Below are positions 24,508 to 33,704 of a stretch of DNA of 64,000 nt, one piece after another; position 1 is the stretch's first letter; every line of letters begins with the position of its first letter. This DNA is from JACOMY01 sp046233115 (GTDB lineage Bacteria; Pseudomonadota; Alphaproteobacteria; Kiloniellales; JACOMY01). Under the pieces are notes generated by a model. The model was not told the DNA's origin, ran no database searches, and saw only the letters and a list, made by a program, of their open reading frames with translations. The stretch spans positions 124,001 through 188,000 of the forward strand of contig JBJXHM010000006.1 of the NCBI GenBank assembly GCA_046233115.1, written 5' to 3'. The position numbers were made by a program, and so were the translations under genes.

Positions 24508-26121
24508 TCAAGTACCCCCATCCGGGCGCTCGATTGCCTCGTCCTGGACCGGAATGCACCACTCCGGCCCACGCTCGGTCGTCACGTACTCCGGCCAGCG
24601 GTAGCTCAAGGGCGGCGGATCGGCGTCGGTCAGCAGCGGCGCCAGCCAGCGCGTGCCGCCGATGCCGCCGCCGGTGCGCTCGCGGAACTCCGCGGTGATC
24701 GCCGCCAGGTGCTCCGGCTCGCCCAGTAGGTCGATCGCGGTTGCTGCGATGACCCGCCCGGCGACCGCGGTCATGGGGTCGATGCTATCGGCCTGGCCGC
24801 CCAAGGCGTTCATCGCCCAGTCGGGGTAGTGATAGCCCGGCGCCGGCGCCTTCAGCATCGGCCGGCCGACGAAGAAGCGCACGGTGGGCGTATGCCAGGT
24901 GTACTCGACATAGTCGTCGTTGGTGAAGTGGTCGACATCGGCCTGCATCATGCCGCGCAGCTTGGCGTCGGCCTCCTGCGGGTCGATCAACGCGCTCACT
25001 TCCTCGATGAAGGGCTCGGCCATGGGCTCGAGGCCCAGGTTGGCCTGGATCTCGCGGGCGAAGCGCTTGGCCTCCTCCGGCATGACCGGGCCGCCGATGC
25101 GCGCCATGTTGGCGTAGGTCAGGCGCGCGAAGGCCAGGTTCGGCAGGCCGGGGCGGGTGCGCGAGACCCAGCCCTCCTCGACCCGGCAGTGCGCCATCTC
25201 GGCCGCCAGCCGCGCGTTGCGGTCCAGCACGGCATAGATCCGCTGCAGCATCTCCAGCTTGGGCGCGCGGGCGGCATAGGCGATCTGGGAGATGTGCGGC
25301 GCCAGGTTGTCGGAGGTCGCCTGGCCGCCGATCAGGATCGCCTCGTTCAGGCTCCAGGCGCCGGAATGGGCCCACATCGATTCCCGGGTCAGCTTGCTCG
25401 ACATGTACATCTGCACCAGCGCGTCGGTGGCACCGGGTGCGCGCGCGGTGGTGTGGGCCATCGGAATGGGGCCGCCGGGATCGAGGCTCCAGTCCTGCGG
25501 CCGGTCGCAGAGGAAGGTGTAGACCTTGCCCCAGTTGGCCCCGCAGTGGACCGACCAGGCGACGGTGTTCGACAGCGGCAGCATGTAGGCCGGATGGAAG
25601 GAGAAGGCCGCATCCAGCTCGTCGTAGTAGCCGCGCGAGGCATGGAAGGGCTTGGAGCCGCAGACCTTCTCCGCCGGCTCGCCGAAGAAGACCAGGGTGC
25701 CACCCAGGCCGCGCGCCTGCATCACGTGCTTCAAGGCCAGGAAGCCGACCAGCGCGCCCATGCCCAGGGCCGAGTGCGGGTCGGTGTGGCCGGCGGCGAA
25801 GCGCGAGAGCCCCGTGCGCGGCTGCTGGTAGGGCACCGGCGCCTGGCAGTTTCCCGGCACCGCATCGTACTCGGCATAGCCACCCAGCACCGGCCCCGGA
25901 CCGTTCGACCAACGCGCCCGGAAGGCGGTGGGCATGCCGGCCGTGCCCTCCTCCACCTCGAAGCCCTCGGCGCGCAGGATCTCGACGTAGAGCCGGGCCG
26001 AGCGGTACTCGCGCCAGACCGTCTCTGCATAGTCCCAGATCGTGGCGCACCAGTCCGACCAGCGCGGCCGGTTCTCAGCCACCCAGGCATCCGCCAGGGC
26101 CTTCAGGTCTTCGCCGCTCAT
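24508..26121 (-). CDS. M20-family amidohydrolase, AbgB-like
   Basis: The protein has 537 aa with GGGAGAG five bases before the ATG. Zinc-peptidase features are present: VLGGYAEYDAVPG, AAGHTDPHSALGMGALVGF, VFFGEPAEKVCGSKP with its catalytic-type Glu, and DAAFSFHPAY. The layout and length match AbgB, the subunit that hydrolyses p-aminobenzoyl-glutamate, and related amidohydrolases. The true substrate may be another N-acyl amino acid or amide. There is no AbgA partner nearby. It starts 14 bases after denD on the same strand, so the pair forms an operon. Confidence 0.82.
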   Translation of the reverse strand: MSGEDLKALADAWVAENRPRWSDWCATIWDYAETVWREYRSARLYVEILRAEGFEVEEGTAGMPTAFRARWSNGPGPVLGGYAEYDAVPGNCQAPVPYQQPRTGLSRFAAGHTDPHSALGMGALVGFLALKHVMQARGLGGTLVFFGEPAEKVCGSKPFHASRGYYDELDAAFSFHPAYMLPLSNTVAWSVHCGANWGKVYTFLCDRPQDWSLDPGGPIPMAHTTARAPGATDALVQMYMSSKLTRESMWAHSGAWSLNEAILIGGQATSDNLAPHISQIAYAARAPKLEMLQRIYAVLDRNARLAAEMAHCRVEEGWVSRTRPGLPNLAFARLTYANMARIGGPVMPEEAKRFAREIQANLGLEPMAEPFIEEVSALIDPQEADAKLRGMMQADVDHFTNDDYVEYTWHTPTVRFFVGRPMLKAPAPGYHYPDWAMNALGGQADSIDPMTAVAGRVIAATAIDLLGEPEHLAAITAEFRERTGGGIGGTRWLAPLLTDADPPPLSYRWPEYVTTERGPEWCIPVQDEAIERPDGGT

Positions 26122-26135
26122 GTCTTCTCTCCCAG

Positions 26136-27092
26136 CTAGGCCGCCGGCCGATCGTCTTCGATGTAGGCAGCGACGATGGCATCGATGCTCTCGTCCGGCC
26201 TAAGCCCGGCGGCGAGCGCGCGCTTGGAGGTGATGCCCTTGGGCCAGGACTCGACCAGCGCCTCGACCTTGGGATCGCGCTTCCAGGAGATGAGCTTGAC
26301 CGCCTCGGGGCCCGCCGCGCGCCGCAGCGCCTCCACCGACTCCGCGACCGAGACCGAGATGCCCGGCAGGTTCATCACCCGGCCCGGCCCGAAGGCGGCC
26401 GCAGGCAGCTTGGCCGCGGCCAGCAGGCCCTCGACCGTGCGGCGCGGCGAGATGATCGCCATCACCGCCTCGGGCGCCACCGGGCAGACGCTGGGCTGTC
26501 CGGAGAGCGGCTCGCGCAGGATACCGCTGGCGAAGCCGGAGGCCGCCGCGTTGGGCTTGCCCGGCCGGACCACCACGGTCGGCAGGCGCAGCGAGCGCCC
26601 GTCGATCAGGCCGCGTCGCGAGAAGTCCTTCACCAGGTACTCGCCCATGACCTTCTGCGCACCATAGGAGCCGTCCGGCGTCACCACGGTGTCGTCGTCG
26701 ACCACCGCGGGCAGATCGCCGCCGTAGACCGCGACCGAAGAGGCGAAGACCAGTCTCGGGCTCTGCCCGGCATGGCGCAGCGCCTGCAGCAGGTTGAGGG
26801 TGCCGCCGAAGTTGACGGTGAGCCCCAGGTCCAGGTCGGCCTCGCACTCACCGCTGACCGCAGCGGCCAGGTGCCAGACGTAGTCCACCGGCTGGGCGAA
26901 GACCTGCGCCAGCAGAGCGCTGTCTGCCAGGTCGCCGATCACCGCCTTGATGCGCGGGTCATCGCCCGGCGGCGCCACCCGGTCCAGCGAGACAATCTCG
27001 TCCACCTGGCCCAGCGGCGCGGCCTCGCCGAGCAGGGCTCCGATCAGCTTGCGGCCGAGGAACCCCCCGCCACCGGTCACGACAACACGCAT
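26136..27092 (-). CDS. denD: NAD-dependent epimerase/dehydratase family, DenD-like (D-erythronate dehydrogenase)
   Basis: The protein has 318 aa; GGGAGGG is five bases before the ATG. The Rossmann motif VVTGGGGFLGRKL is at residues 4-16. The conserved DYVWHLAAAVSGECE, the catalytic Ser (VFASSVAVYGG) and the YGAQKVMGE motif (Tyr-x-x-x-Lys) are seen. The PTVVVRPGKPNAAASGFASG segment fits DenD, which oxidises D-erythronate to 2-keto-D-erythronate. The kinase and isomerase that usually complete that pathway are not nearby, so the assignment is by similarity only. It is the first gene of a two-gene operon with the M20 hydrolase. Confidence 0.7.
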   Translation of the reverse strand: MRVVVTGGGGFLGRKLIGALLGEAAPLGQVDEIVSLDRVAPPGDDPRIKAVIGDLADSALLAQVFAQPVDYVWHLAAAVSGECEADLDLGLTVNFGGTLNLLQALRHAGQSPRLVFASSVAVYGGDLPAVVDDDTVVTPDGSYGAQKVMGEYLVKDFSRRGLIDGRSLRLPTVVVRPGKPNAAASGFASGILREPLSGQPSVCPVAPEAVMAIISPRRTVEGLLAAAKLPAAAFGPGRVMNLPGISVSVAESVEALRRAAGPEAVKLISWKRDPKVEALVESWPKGITSKRALAAGLRPDESIDAIVAAYIEDDRPAA

Positions 27093-27183
27093 TGCAACCC
27101 TCCCTCACCTGCCCAGCCCGGCTGGACCACTCGTCCCCGGCCTGGTTATAAGGTCCATCTTGTAGCAAAGGAGCGGTCCCGAC

Positions 27184-28017
27184 TTGAAGAGCCCCGACCC
27201 GAAGAGCCCGCAAGAGAAGACCGACGACATCTTTCACGCCCTGTGGATCGGCGAGTCGCTGCCGGCGATGGCGTCGGGCTGTCTGCGTTCCTTCATCCGC
27301 CTCGGTCACCGGGTACAGATGTATGTCTACGACGAGGTCAAGGGCCTGCCCGAGGGGCTGGAGATCAAGGACGCCAACCAGGTGGTGCCGCGCGAACGGA
27401 TCTTCCGCCACCACCGCTCGAACTCACTTTCCCCCTTCTCGGACCACTTCTGCTACACCCTGCTGAACACCCGCGGCGGCACCTGGATCGACTGCGACCT
27501 CTACTGCCTGCGACCGATCCCGCCGGACGAGGAGATCCTACTGGGCGTGCAGGACGCCAAGACCATCAACAAGAGCCTGCTGCGCCTGCCCAAGGGCTCG
27601 CAGATGACCAAGAACCTGCTGGGCATCTTCGAGCACCGCCAGTCCTACCTGCCCTGGCTGCTGCCCTCGACGCGGCGGCGTGCCTGGCTGCGCCACCACT
27701 TCCTGCGCAAGCCCTACTATGCGGTGATTCCCTTCGCCACGACCGGCCCGGTGGCGGTCTCCTGGTTCCTGCGCCAGGCCGGGCTGGAGGGCGTGGCCAA
27801 GCCGCGCGACGTCTTCTACCCCCTGCCCTTCGAAGAGGCGATGCGCGCCACCGAGGCGAACTTCGACGTGCGCCAGTACATCACGCCCAACACCTGGGCC
27901 ATTCACCTCTGGAACGAGGTCCTGCGCCAGCGCAAGGAGCCGCCGGAGCCCGGCAGCCTGATCGACCGCATCGAGGAAGAGGGCCGCGGAGGGCCACCGG
28001 CCCTGGTGGTGGAGTGA
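27184..28017 (+). CDS. Glycosyltransferase with DxD-type motif (OCH1/capsular-synthesis type)
   Basis: The protein has 277 aa from a TTG at 27184, with AAGGAG about 11 bases upstream. Early motifs are FHALWIGESLPAM and CLRSFIRLGHRVQMYVYDE. The key DxD-like block is LLNTRGGTWIDCDLYCLRP, typical of GT32/OCH1-like and capsule glycosyltransferases that use nucleotide sugars and a metal. There is no signal peptide. It is transcribed away from denD (divergent, about 90 bases apart) and stands before the indolepyruvate oxidoreductase gene. Donor and acceptor are unknown. Confidence 0.8.
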   Translation: MKSPDPKSPQEKTDDIFHALWIGESLPAMASGCLRSFIRLGHRVQMYVYDEVKGLPEGLEIKDANQVVPRERIFRHHRSNSLSPFSDHFCYTLLNTRGGTWIDCDLYCLRPIPPDEEILLGVQDAKTINKSLLRLPKGSQMTKNLLGIFEHRQSYLPWLLPSTRRRAWLRHHFLRKPYYAVIPFATTGPVAVSWFLRQAGLEGVAKPRDVFYPLPFEEAMRATEANFDVRQYITPNTWAIHLWNEVLRQRKEPPEPGSLIDRIEEEGRGGPPALVVE

Positions 28018-28221
28018 CGCCACCGGTTGAAATCAGACGGAGGCCCGATCGAGCAAGAGGGATGACAGGGCAGCAGCGCTGACCTATGTTTGAGAGGCGA
28101 GCAAGGTTGTTTTGCGCGCCTGGCCACTCTGCGACAAGATGGGGACCGCCAGCCCGATGCTTGCCAGCGACAGGAGACCTCGTCGAAGAGGGCTCCGGCT
28201 GCCAGCCCTTGAGGATACGAC

Positions 28222-31200
28222 ATGCCCGACGCTGCCATTCGCCTCGACGACAAGTACGCGCTCGAAAGTGGACGCATCTTCCTGACCGGGACCCAGGCCC
28301 TGGTCCGCCTGCCTCTGATGCAGCAGCAACGCGACCGCGCGGCGGGGCTGAACACCGGCGGCTACATCTCGGGCTATCGCGGCTCGCCGCTGGGCGGGCT
28401 GGACCAGCAACTCTGGCAGGCGAAGCGCTTCCTCGACAAGAACAACGTGGTCTTTCGCCCGGGCGTCAACGAGGACCTGGCCGCCACGGCCATCTGGGGC
28501 ACGCAGCAGACCACCCTCTTCGAGGATGCCAAGGTCGATGGCGTCTATGCCATGTGGTACGGCAAGGGGCCGGGCGTGGACCGCTGCGGCGACGTCTTCC
28601 GTCACGGCAACCTGGCCGGCAGCGCACGCTACGGCGGCGTCCTGCTGCTGGCCGGCGACGACCATGCGGCCAAGTCCTCCACCGCAGCGCATCAGTGCGA
28701 ATACGCCTTCATGGACGCCATGATCCCGACCCTGGCGCCGGCCGGCGTGCAGGAGATGCTGGACTACGGCCTCTACGGCTGGGCGCTCTCGCGCTACTCC
28801 GGCTGCTGGGTCGGCTTCAAGTGCGTCGGCGAGACGGTGGAGTCGACGGCCTCCTGCAGCGTCGATCCGCAGCGCGTGGTGATCACCAACCCGAACGACT
28901 TCGACATGCCGCCCGAAGGCCTGAACATCCGTTGGGGCGGCGCGCTGGAGATGATCCGCGAAGAAGAGCGGCTGCATTTCCGCAAGATCTATGCGGCACT
29001 CGCCTTCGCCCGCGCCAACGGCCTGAACCAGCGGGTGATCGACGCGCCGCAGCGCCGCTTCGGCATCGTCACCTCCGGCAAGACCTATCTGGACGTGCGC
29101 CAGGCGCTGGACGACCTGGGCATCGACGCGTCGCTGGCCGCCAAGATCGGACTCACGGTCTACAAGGTCGGCATGGTCTGGCCGCTGGAGCGCGAGGGCA
29201 TCCGCGCCTTCGCCGACGGCCTGGAAGAGATCCTGGTGGTCGAGGAGAAGCGTGCGGTCATCGAGAACCAGCTAAAGGAGCAGCTCTACAACCTGGACGC
29301 CGACCGGCGCCCGCGGGTGGTCGGCAAGTTCGACGAGGCAGGGAACTGGATCCTGCCCTCCAACGGCGAGTTGACTCCGGCCCGGGTCGCCCGGGTGATC
29401 GCCCAGCGCATCGCCCCCTTCCATGCCAGCGAGCGCATCGCCGAGCGCCTTGCCTTCCTGGAGCGCAAGGAGGCCAGCCTGCAGGCCGAGCCCGACGTGA
29501 TGAAGCGGGTCCCGACCTTCTGTTCCGGCTGCCCGCACAACAGCTCCACCAAGGTGCCCGAGGGCAGCCGCGCGCTGGCCGGGATCGGCTGCCACTACAT
29601 GGTCCAGTGGATGGACCGCAACACCCAGACCTTCACCCAGATGGGCGGCGAAGGGGTGACCTGGGTCGGTCAGGCGCCCTTCTCCAACGCCGAGCATGTC
29701 TTCGCCAACCTGGGCGACGGCACCTACGAGCACTCGGGGCTGCTGGCGATCCGGCAGGCGGCGGCCACCGACGTCAACATGACCTACAAGATCCTCTTCA
29801 ATGACGCCGTTGCGATGACCGGCGGCCAGCCGCACGACGGCGCGCTGAGCCCGGCGATCATCAGCCGGCAGATCGCCGCCGAGGGGGTCAAGGAGATCGT
29901 CGTGGTGACCGACGAGCCGGACAAGTACCCACTCGGCACCAACTGGGCACCCGGCGTCACCATCGAGCACCGGCGCGACCTGGACAAGGTGCAGCGCCAC
30001 CTGCGCACGGTCCCCGGCGTCACCGCGATCATCTACGATCAGACCTGTGCAGCCGAGAAGCGCCGCCGGCGCAAGCGCGGCCTCTATCCCGATCCGCCGA
30101 AGCGCGCCTTCATCAACCAGGCAGTCTGCGAGGGTTGCGGCGACTGCTCGGTGCAGTCCAACTGCATCTCGGTGTTGCCGCTGGAGACCGACTTCGGCCG
30201 CAAGCGCATGATCGACCAGTCGAGCTGCAACAAGGACTTCTCCTGCATCGAGGGCTTCTGCCCCTCCTTCGTTACGGTACACGGCGGCAAGCCGCGCCGG
30301 CGCAAGGCCGCAGCCGGCAAGGAGGTGGCGGCCTGGCCGGTGCTGCCGCAGCCCAAGCTGCCGAGCTTGGAGCAGCCCTACAACATCCTGGTCACCGGCG
30401 TCGGCGGCACCGGCGTGGTGACCATCGGCGCCCTGCTGGGCATGGCCGCCCACATCGAGGGCCGCGGCTGCACCATCCTCGACCAGACCGGGCTGGCACA
30501 GAAGGGCGGCGCGGTGACCAGCCACATCCGCCTGGCCCCGGCGCCCGAGAACCTGCATGCCGTGCGCATCGCCGCCGGCGGCGCCGACCTGCTGATCGGC
30601 TGCGACCTGGTCGTATCTGCCTCCAGCGATGTGCGCGGCAAGCTGGACGAGACCCGCAGTCACGCCGTGGTCAACAGCTACGAGCAGATCACCGGTGACT
30701 TTGCCCGCAACCCCGACCTTTCGATCCCCGGTAGAAGGCTGGTCGAACAGATCCGACACGCCGTTGGCGAGGAGCGCGCATCCTTCCTCGACGGGCATCG
30801 CCTGGCGGTCCGCCTGATGGGCGATTCGATCGCCGCCAACCTCTTCATGCTGGGCTACGCCTGGCAGAAGGGCCTGGTGCCGATTTCGCAGTCGGCCCTG
30901 ATGCAGGCGATCGAGCTGAACGGCGTGGCCATCGACTTCAACAAGCAGGCCTTCCTCTGGGGCCGCCGCGCGGCCGAGGACCTGGCGGCGGTGGAGCGGA
31001 CCGCCGAGGGCGGTCAGGAGGAGACCAGCAGCGAGGCAGGCGACAACCTGAACGACCTGATTGCGCGCCGCACCCGCTTCCTCACCGACTACCAGGACGG
31101 CGCGCTGGCACAGCGCTACCGCCGCCTGGTCGAGCGCGTGGCCGAGGCCGAGCGACGCTCGACGCCGGGCCTGACCGGCCTGGCCGAGGCAGCGGCGCGG

Positions 31201-31707
31201 TTCTACGCCAAGCTGCTGGCGATCAAGGACGAGTACGAGGTGGCTCGGCTCTATACCAGCGGCGCTTTCGAGGCGGCCGTGAAGGAGGCTTTCGAGGGCG
31301 ACGTGAAGCTCAGCTTCCACCTGGCACCGCCGCTCTTCTCCCGTCGCGATCCCGAGACCGGCCACCTGATCAAGCGGGAGTTCGGTCCCTGGGTCTTCCG
31401 GGCCTTCCGGCTGCTGGCCAAGCTGCGGCGCTATCGCGGCACCTGGCTCGATTTCTTCGGCCGCACCGAGGAGCGCAAGCAGGAGCGCCAGCTCATCGCC
31501 GACTACGAAGCTCTAGTGGACAAGGTGCTGGGCGCGCTGTCACCCGGCAATCACCAGATCGCCGTGGCCCTGCTCTCGCTGCCGGAGAAGATCCGCGGCT
31601 ACGGCCACGTCAAGGAGGCTGCGATCGCCAAGGCCAAGCAGGAGGAAGCCCAGCTTCTCGCCCGGCTTTCCGGCGGCGCGGCACCGACCGCGGTGGCGGC
31701 GGAGTAG
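28222..31707 (+). CDS. Indolepyruvate:ferredoxin oxidoreductase, fused single-chain type
   Basis: The protein has 1161 aa. It is a 2-oxoacid:ferredoxin oxidoreductase that decarboxylates aryl pyruvates to acyl-CoA with thiamine diphosphate. Residues 1-420 form the pyrimidine-binding part (GYISGYRGSPLGGLDQQLW). About 430-610 is the TPP-binding part (CSGCPHNSSTKVPEG, ILFNDAVAMTGGQP). The ferredoxin-like cysteines are C636, C639, C642 and C648, then C669, C675 and C680. The gamma domain starts near 715 (VTGVGGTGVVTIGALLG). This fusion of IorA- and IorB-type parts is common in alphaproteobacteria. A GAGGA site precedes the ATG. It probably serves aromatic amino acid breakdown. Confidence 0.92.
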   Translation: MPDAAIRLDDKYALESGRIFLTGTQALVRLPLMQQQRDRAAGLNTGGYISGYRGSPLGGLDQQLWQAKRFLDKNNVVFRPGVNEDLAATAIWGTQQTTLFEDAKVDGVYAMWYGKGPGVDRCGDVFRHGNLAGSARYGGVLLLAGDDHAAKSSTAAHQCEYAFMDAMIPTLAPAGVQEMLDYGLYGWALSRYSGCWVGFKCVGETVESTASCSVDPQRVVITNPNDFDMPPEGLNIRWGGALEMIREEERLHFRKIYAALAFARANGLNQRVIDAPQRRFGIVTSGKTYLDVRQALDDLGIDASLAAKIGLTVYKVGMVWPLEREGIRAFADGLEEILVVEEKRAVIENQLKEQLYNLDADRRPRVVGKFDEAGNWILPSNGELTPARVARVIAQRIAPFHASERIAERLAFLERKEASLQAEPDVMKRVPTFCSGCPHNSSTKVPEGSRALAGIGCHYMVQWMDRNTQTFTQMGGEGVTWVGQAPFSNAEHVFANLGDGTYEHSGLLAIRQAAATDVNMTYKILFNDAVAMTGGQPHDGALSPAIISRQIAAEGVKEIVVVTDEPDKYPLGTNWAPGVTIEHRRDLDKVQRHLRTVPGVTAIIYDQTCAAEKRRRRKRGLYPDPPKRAFINQAVCEGCGDCSVQSNCISVLPLETDFGRKRMIDQSSCNKDFSCIEGFCPSFVTVHGGKPRRRKAAAGKEVAAWPVLPQPKLPSLEQPYNILVTGVGGTGVVTIGALLGMAAHIEGRGCTILDQTGLAQKGGAVTSHIRLAPAPENLHAVRIAAGGADLLIGCDLVVSASSDVRGKLDETRSHAVVNSYEQITGDFARNPDLSIPGRRLVEQIRHAVGEERASFLDGHRLAVRLMGDSIAANLFMLGYAWQKGLVPISQSALMQAIELNGVAIDFNKQAFLWGRRAAEDLAAVERTAEGGQEETSSEAGDNLNDLIARRTRFLTDYQDGALAQRYRRLVERVAEAERRSTPGLTGLAEAAARFYAKLLAIKDEYEVARLYTSGAFEAAVKEAFEGDVKLSFHLAPPLFSRRDPETGHLIKREFGPWVFRAFRLLAKLRRYRGTWLDFFGRTEERKQERQLIADYEALVDKVLGALSPGNHQIAVALLSLPEKIRGYGHVKEAAIAKAKQEEAQLLARLSGGAAPTAVAAE

Positions 31708-31772
31708 ACAGCTGGGAATCTGCACCTATCTGGGGTGCAGGACGTGGTTGGGGGCTTGAAAGGAAACCCGCG

Positions 31773-32312
31773 ATGGGTCGCCCAGGCGGTGCGATCATTA
31801 TCCTGTCACTGGTCGGGGTGCTCTCCGGTGGGCTGAGCGACATCGTGCCGCCGGCGCCGGACGAGGAGACGGTCGCGACGGTCGAGGCCGTCAAGGTCCG
31901 GCGCAAGTTGCCCCGGCCGCTGACCGAGAGCTGGACCTACGAGCGACAGGAGGACGACACCCCGATCGCACGTAGCTGTGCCGGTGGTGCGGGCAATCGC
32001 GTCTGCGTGGCCGTGGCCTGCCGCAGCGATGCCGGGCTCACCTTCGAGTACTTTGGCCCGGGCAAGCCGTCCAGCGAAGCGCTGGCCCAGGGCAGCGTCT
32101 TCGTCAGCACCCTGGACGGGGTGAGGAAGGTCGACATCACCTGGTCGCTGCTCAACCGTCCCTTCACCCGGCGCGCGCCGCTTGACGCCGGTCTGGCAGA
32201 GCTCTTGACCTTGGGCGGGCGCGGCCTCTACGAAGACGAGGAGCGCAAGCTGCCATTCACGCTGGTGGGTTCGGCGGCTGCGATCGAGGCAGTCCGCTTG
32301 CGTTGCCGTTGA
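31773..32312 (+). CDS. Hypothetical exported or membrane-anchored protein
   Basis: The protein has 179 aa; AAGGAAA precedes the ATG. Residues 6-25 are hydrophobic (AIIILSLVGVLSGGLSDIV), a likely signal anchor or signal peptide. A Pro/Glu-rich linker follows, then a compact domain with cysteines in SCAGGAGNRVCVAVACRS and a closing Cys (RLRCR). The Cys pairs could form disulfides in the periplasm. It lies 65 bases after the oxidoreductase gene. I do not recognise a family. Confidence 0.6.
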   Translation: MGRPGGAIIILSLVGVLSGGLSDIVPPAPDEETVATVEAVKVRRKLPRPLTESWTYERQEDDTPIARSCAGGAGNRVCVAVACRSDAGLTFEYFGPGKPSSEALAQGSVFVSTLDGVRKVDITWSLLNRPFTRRAPLDAGLAELLTLGGRGLYEDEERKLPFTLVGSAAAIEAVRLRCR

Positions 32313-32346
32313 GCTGAGAGACAGGGCCCGTTCCTCGCCGGTACCC

Positions 32347-32380
32347 GCGCCTCGCGTCAGCCCGGGTAGGACGCGGGCGC
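32347..32380 (+). terminator. Strong GC hairpin between the hypothetical gene and the methyltransferase gene
   Basis: GCGCCTCGCGTC (32347-32358) can pair with GACGCGGGCGC (32370-32380), one base bulged. A T-run (TGGTTTTTCTT) comes 14 bases later, too far for a classic terminator. It is either an imperfect terminator of the upstream gene or part of a leader of the methyltransferase mRNA. Confidence 0.4.
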
Positions 32381-32433
32381 TCCCCTCACCCCCTGGTTTT
32401 TCTTGAGACGGCTTGGGACGCTATCTGAGCAGC

Positions 32434-33495
32434 ATGAACAGACTCGATCAGATCCTGGAATCGCGCGGCTGGCTACTGGCCGACGGAGCCACCGGCACCA
32501 ACCTCTTCATTCGCGGCCTGCAGCAAGGCGACGCACCCGAGCTCTGGAACCTCTCGGCACCGGAGAAGATCCGCGCGCACTACCGCGACTTCATCGACGC
32601 CGGTTCCGACCTGGTGCTGACCAACAGCTTCGGCGGTACCGCCAACCGGCTGCGCCTGCACCAGGCCGAGAACCTGGTCTACGAGGTCAACCAGGCCGCC
32701 GCCGCACTGCTGCGCCGGGAAATCGAGGCCTCCGGCAAGGACGTCCTGGTCGCCGGCTCCATCGGACCGACCGGCGACCTCTTCGAGCCGCTGGGGCCGC
32801 TGACCCACGAGGAGGGGGTGGCCGCCTTTGCCGCGCAGGCCGAAGGCTTGGCCGCCGGCGGCGCCGACCTGCTGTGGATCGAGACCATCTCCAGCGTCGA
32901 GGAGATCCGCGCCGCGGTCCAGGGGGCCTCGGTCACCGGCCTGCCGATCGTCGCCACGCTCTCTTTCGACACCAACGGGCGCACCATGATGGGGGTGACG
33001 CCGGCCGACTGGGCGGCGCTGGCCCACGACCTGGCGGTGCCGCTGGCTGCCTATGGCGCCAACTGCGGCACCGGCGCTGCGGAGCTGGTCGCCACTCTGG
33101 TGGCGATCAAGCGCGCGGCACAGCCCGGAGACCGCCTGGTGGCCAAGGCCAACTGCGGCATCCCGCAGTGGGTCGACGGCGCCATCTGCTACAGCGGCAC
33201 GCCGGAGCTGATGGCCGACTATGCCTGCATGGCACTCGATGCCGGCGCGCAGATCATCGGCGGCTGCTGCGGCACCGGAACGGAGCACCTACGGGCCGTC
33301 CGCAAGGCGCTGGAGGGCCACGTCCCCGGCGCCCCGCCCAGCCTGGAAGAGATCGCCTCGCGCCTGGGCAAGCTCACCAACGCCACCATTGCCATGTTCG
33401 GCGCCGAAGCCGAGACGGAGTCGGAGGGCGCGCCCCCGGACGGAGAGACCAGAGGCCGGCGCCGAGGCCGTCGACGCGGCGCGGCGCCCTTTTAG
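32434..33495 (+). CDS. bmt: Betaine-homocysteine S-methyltransferase-like enzyme
   Basis: The protein has 353 aa from the ATG at 32434 (MNRLDQILESRGWLLADGATG); an upstream in-frame start at 32413 adds seven unlikely residues. The three zinc-binding cysteines of the homocysteine methyltransferase family are C211 (GANCGTG) and C278/C279 (IGGCCGTG). The N-terminal DGATGTNLF and the LVLTNSFGG strand fit the TIM barrel. It would make methionine from homocysteine with betaine as donor. The C-terminal tail is Arg-rich (RGRRRGRRRG), which is unusual for the family. It is transcribed alone, upstream of repeat A3. Confidence 0.85.
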   Translation: MNRLDQILESRGWLLADGATGTNLFIRGLQQGDAPELWNLSAPEKIRAHYRDFIDAGSDLVLTNSFGGTANRLRLHQAENLVYEVNQAAAALLRREIEASGKDVLVAGSIGPTGDLFEPLGPLTHEEGVAAFAAQAEGLAAGGADLLWIETISSVEEIRAAVQGASVTGLPIVATLSFDTNGRTMMGVTPADWAALAHDLAVPLAAYGANCGTGAAELVATLVAIKRAAQPGDRLVAKANCGIPQWVDGAICYSGTPELMADYACMALDAGAQIIGGCCGTGTEHLRAVRKALEGHVPGAPPSLEEIASRLGKLTNATIAMFGAEAETESEGAPPDGETRGRRRGRRRGAAPF

Positions 33496-33639
33496 GGCAA
33501 GCGGCACTCCAGACCGGCCTACAGCAAATCCTGAGCAGACAGAGTCGTCCGCAGTGACGATTGTCCTTGTCAGGCAGGTGTTTAGAGAGTCGTAGCCGCG
33601 CGCAAGCAAGGTGAAGATGCTCAATATGAACAAGAAGTG

Positions 33640-33693
33640 AGTGTGTTCACGCGATCAGATCCGGTGAATCCACCTGATCGCGATCCGCTCTAG
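33640..33693. repeat. Palindromic repeat A (copy A3)
   Basis: TTCACGCGATCAGATCCGG is followed by the CACCTGATCGCGATCCGCTC arm and TAG. The two inner arms pair imperfectly. Its end lies 11 bases before the start of the pyruvyl transferase gene, and the AGGGAG ribosome-binding site of that gene (33692-33697) overlaps the last bases of the repeat. Confidence 0.85.
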
Positions 33694-33704
33694 GGAGCGC
33701 CACC

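Noticed and set aside
25437..28082. Plus-strand frame of 881 codons across the M20 hydrolase, denD and the glycosyltransferase
   Set aside because: It runs opposite two genes and out of frame over a third; it is Arg/Pro-rich with no domain and no ribosome-binding site.
32313..32433. Known SAM/SAH riboswitch upstream of the methyltransferase gene
   Set aside because: I could make a hairpin but not the conserved core of any SAM or SAH aptamer by eye.
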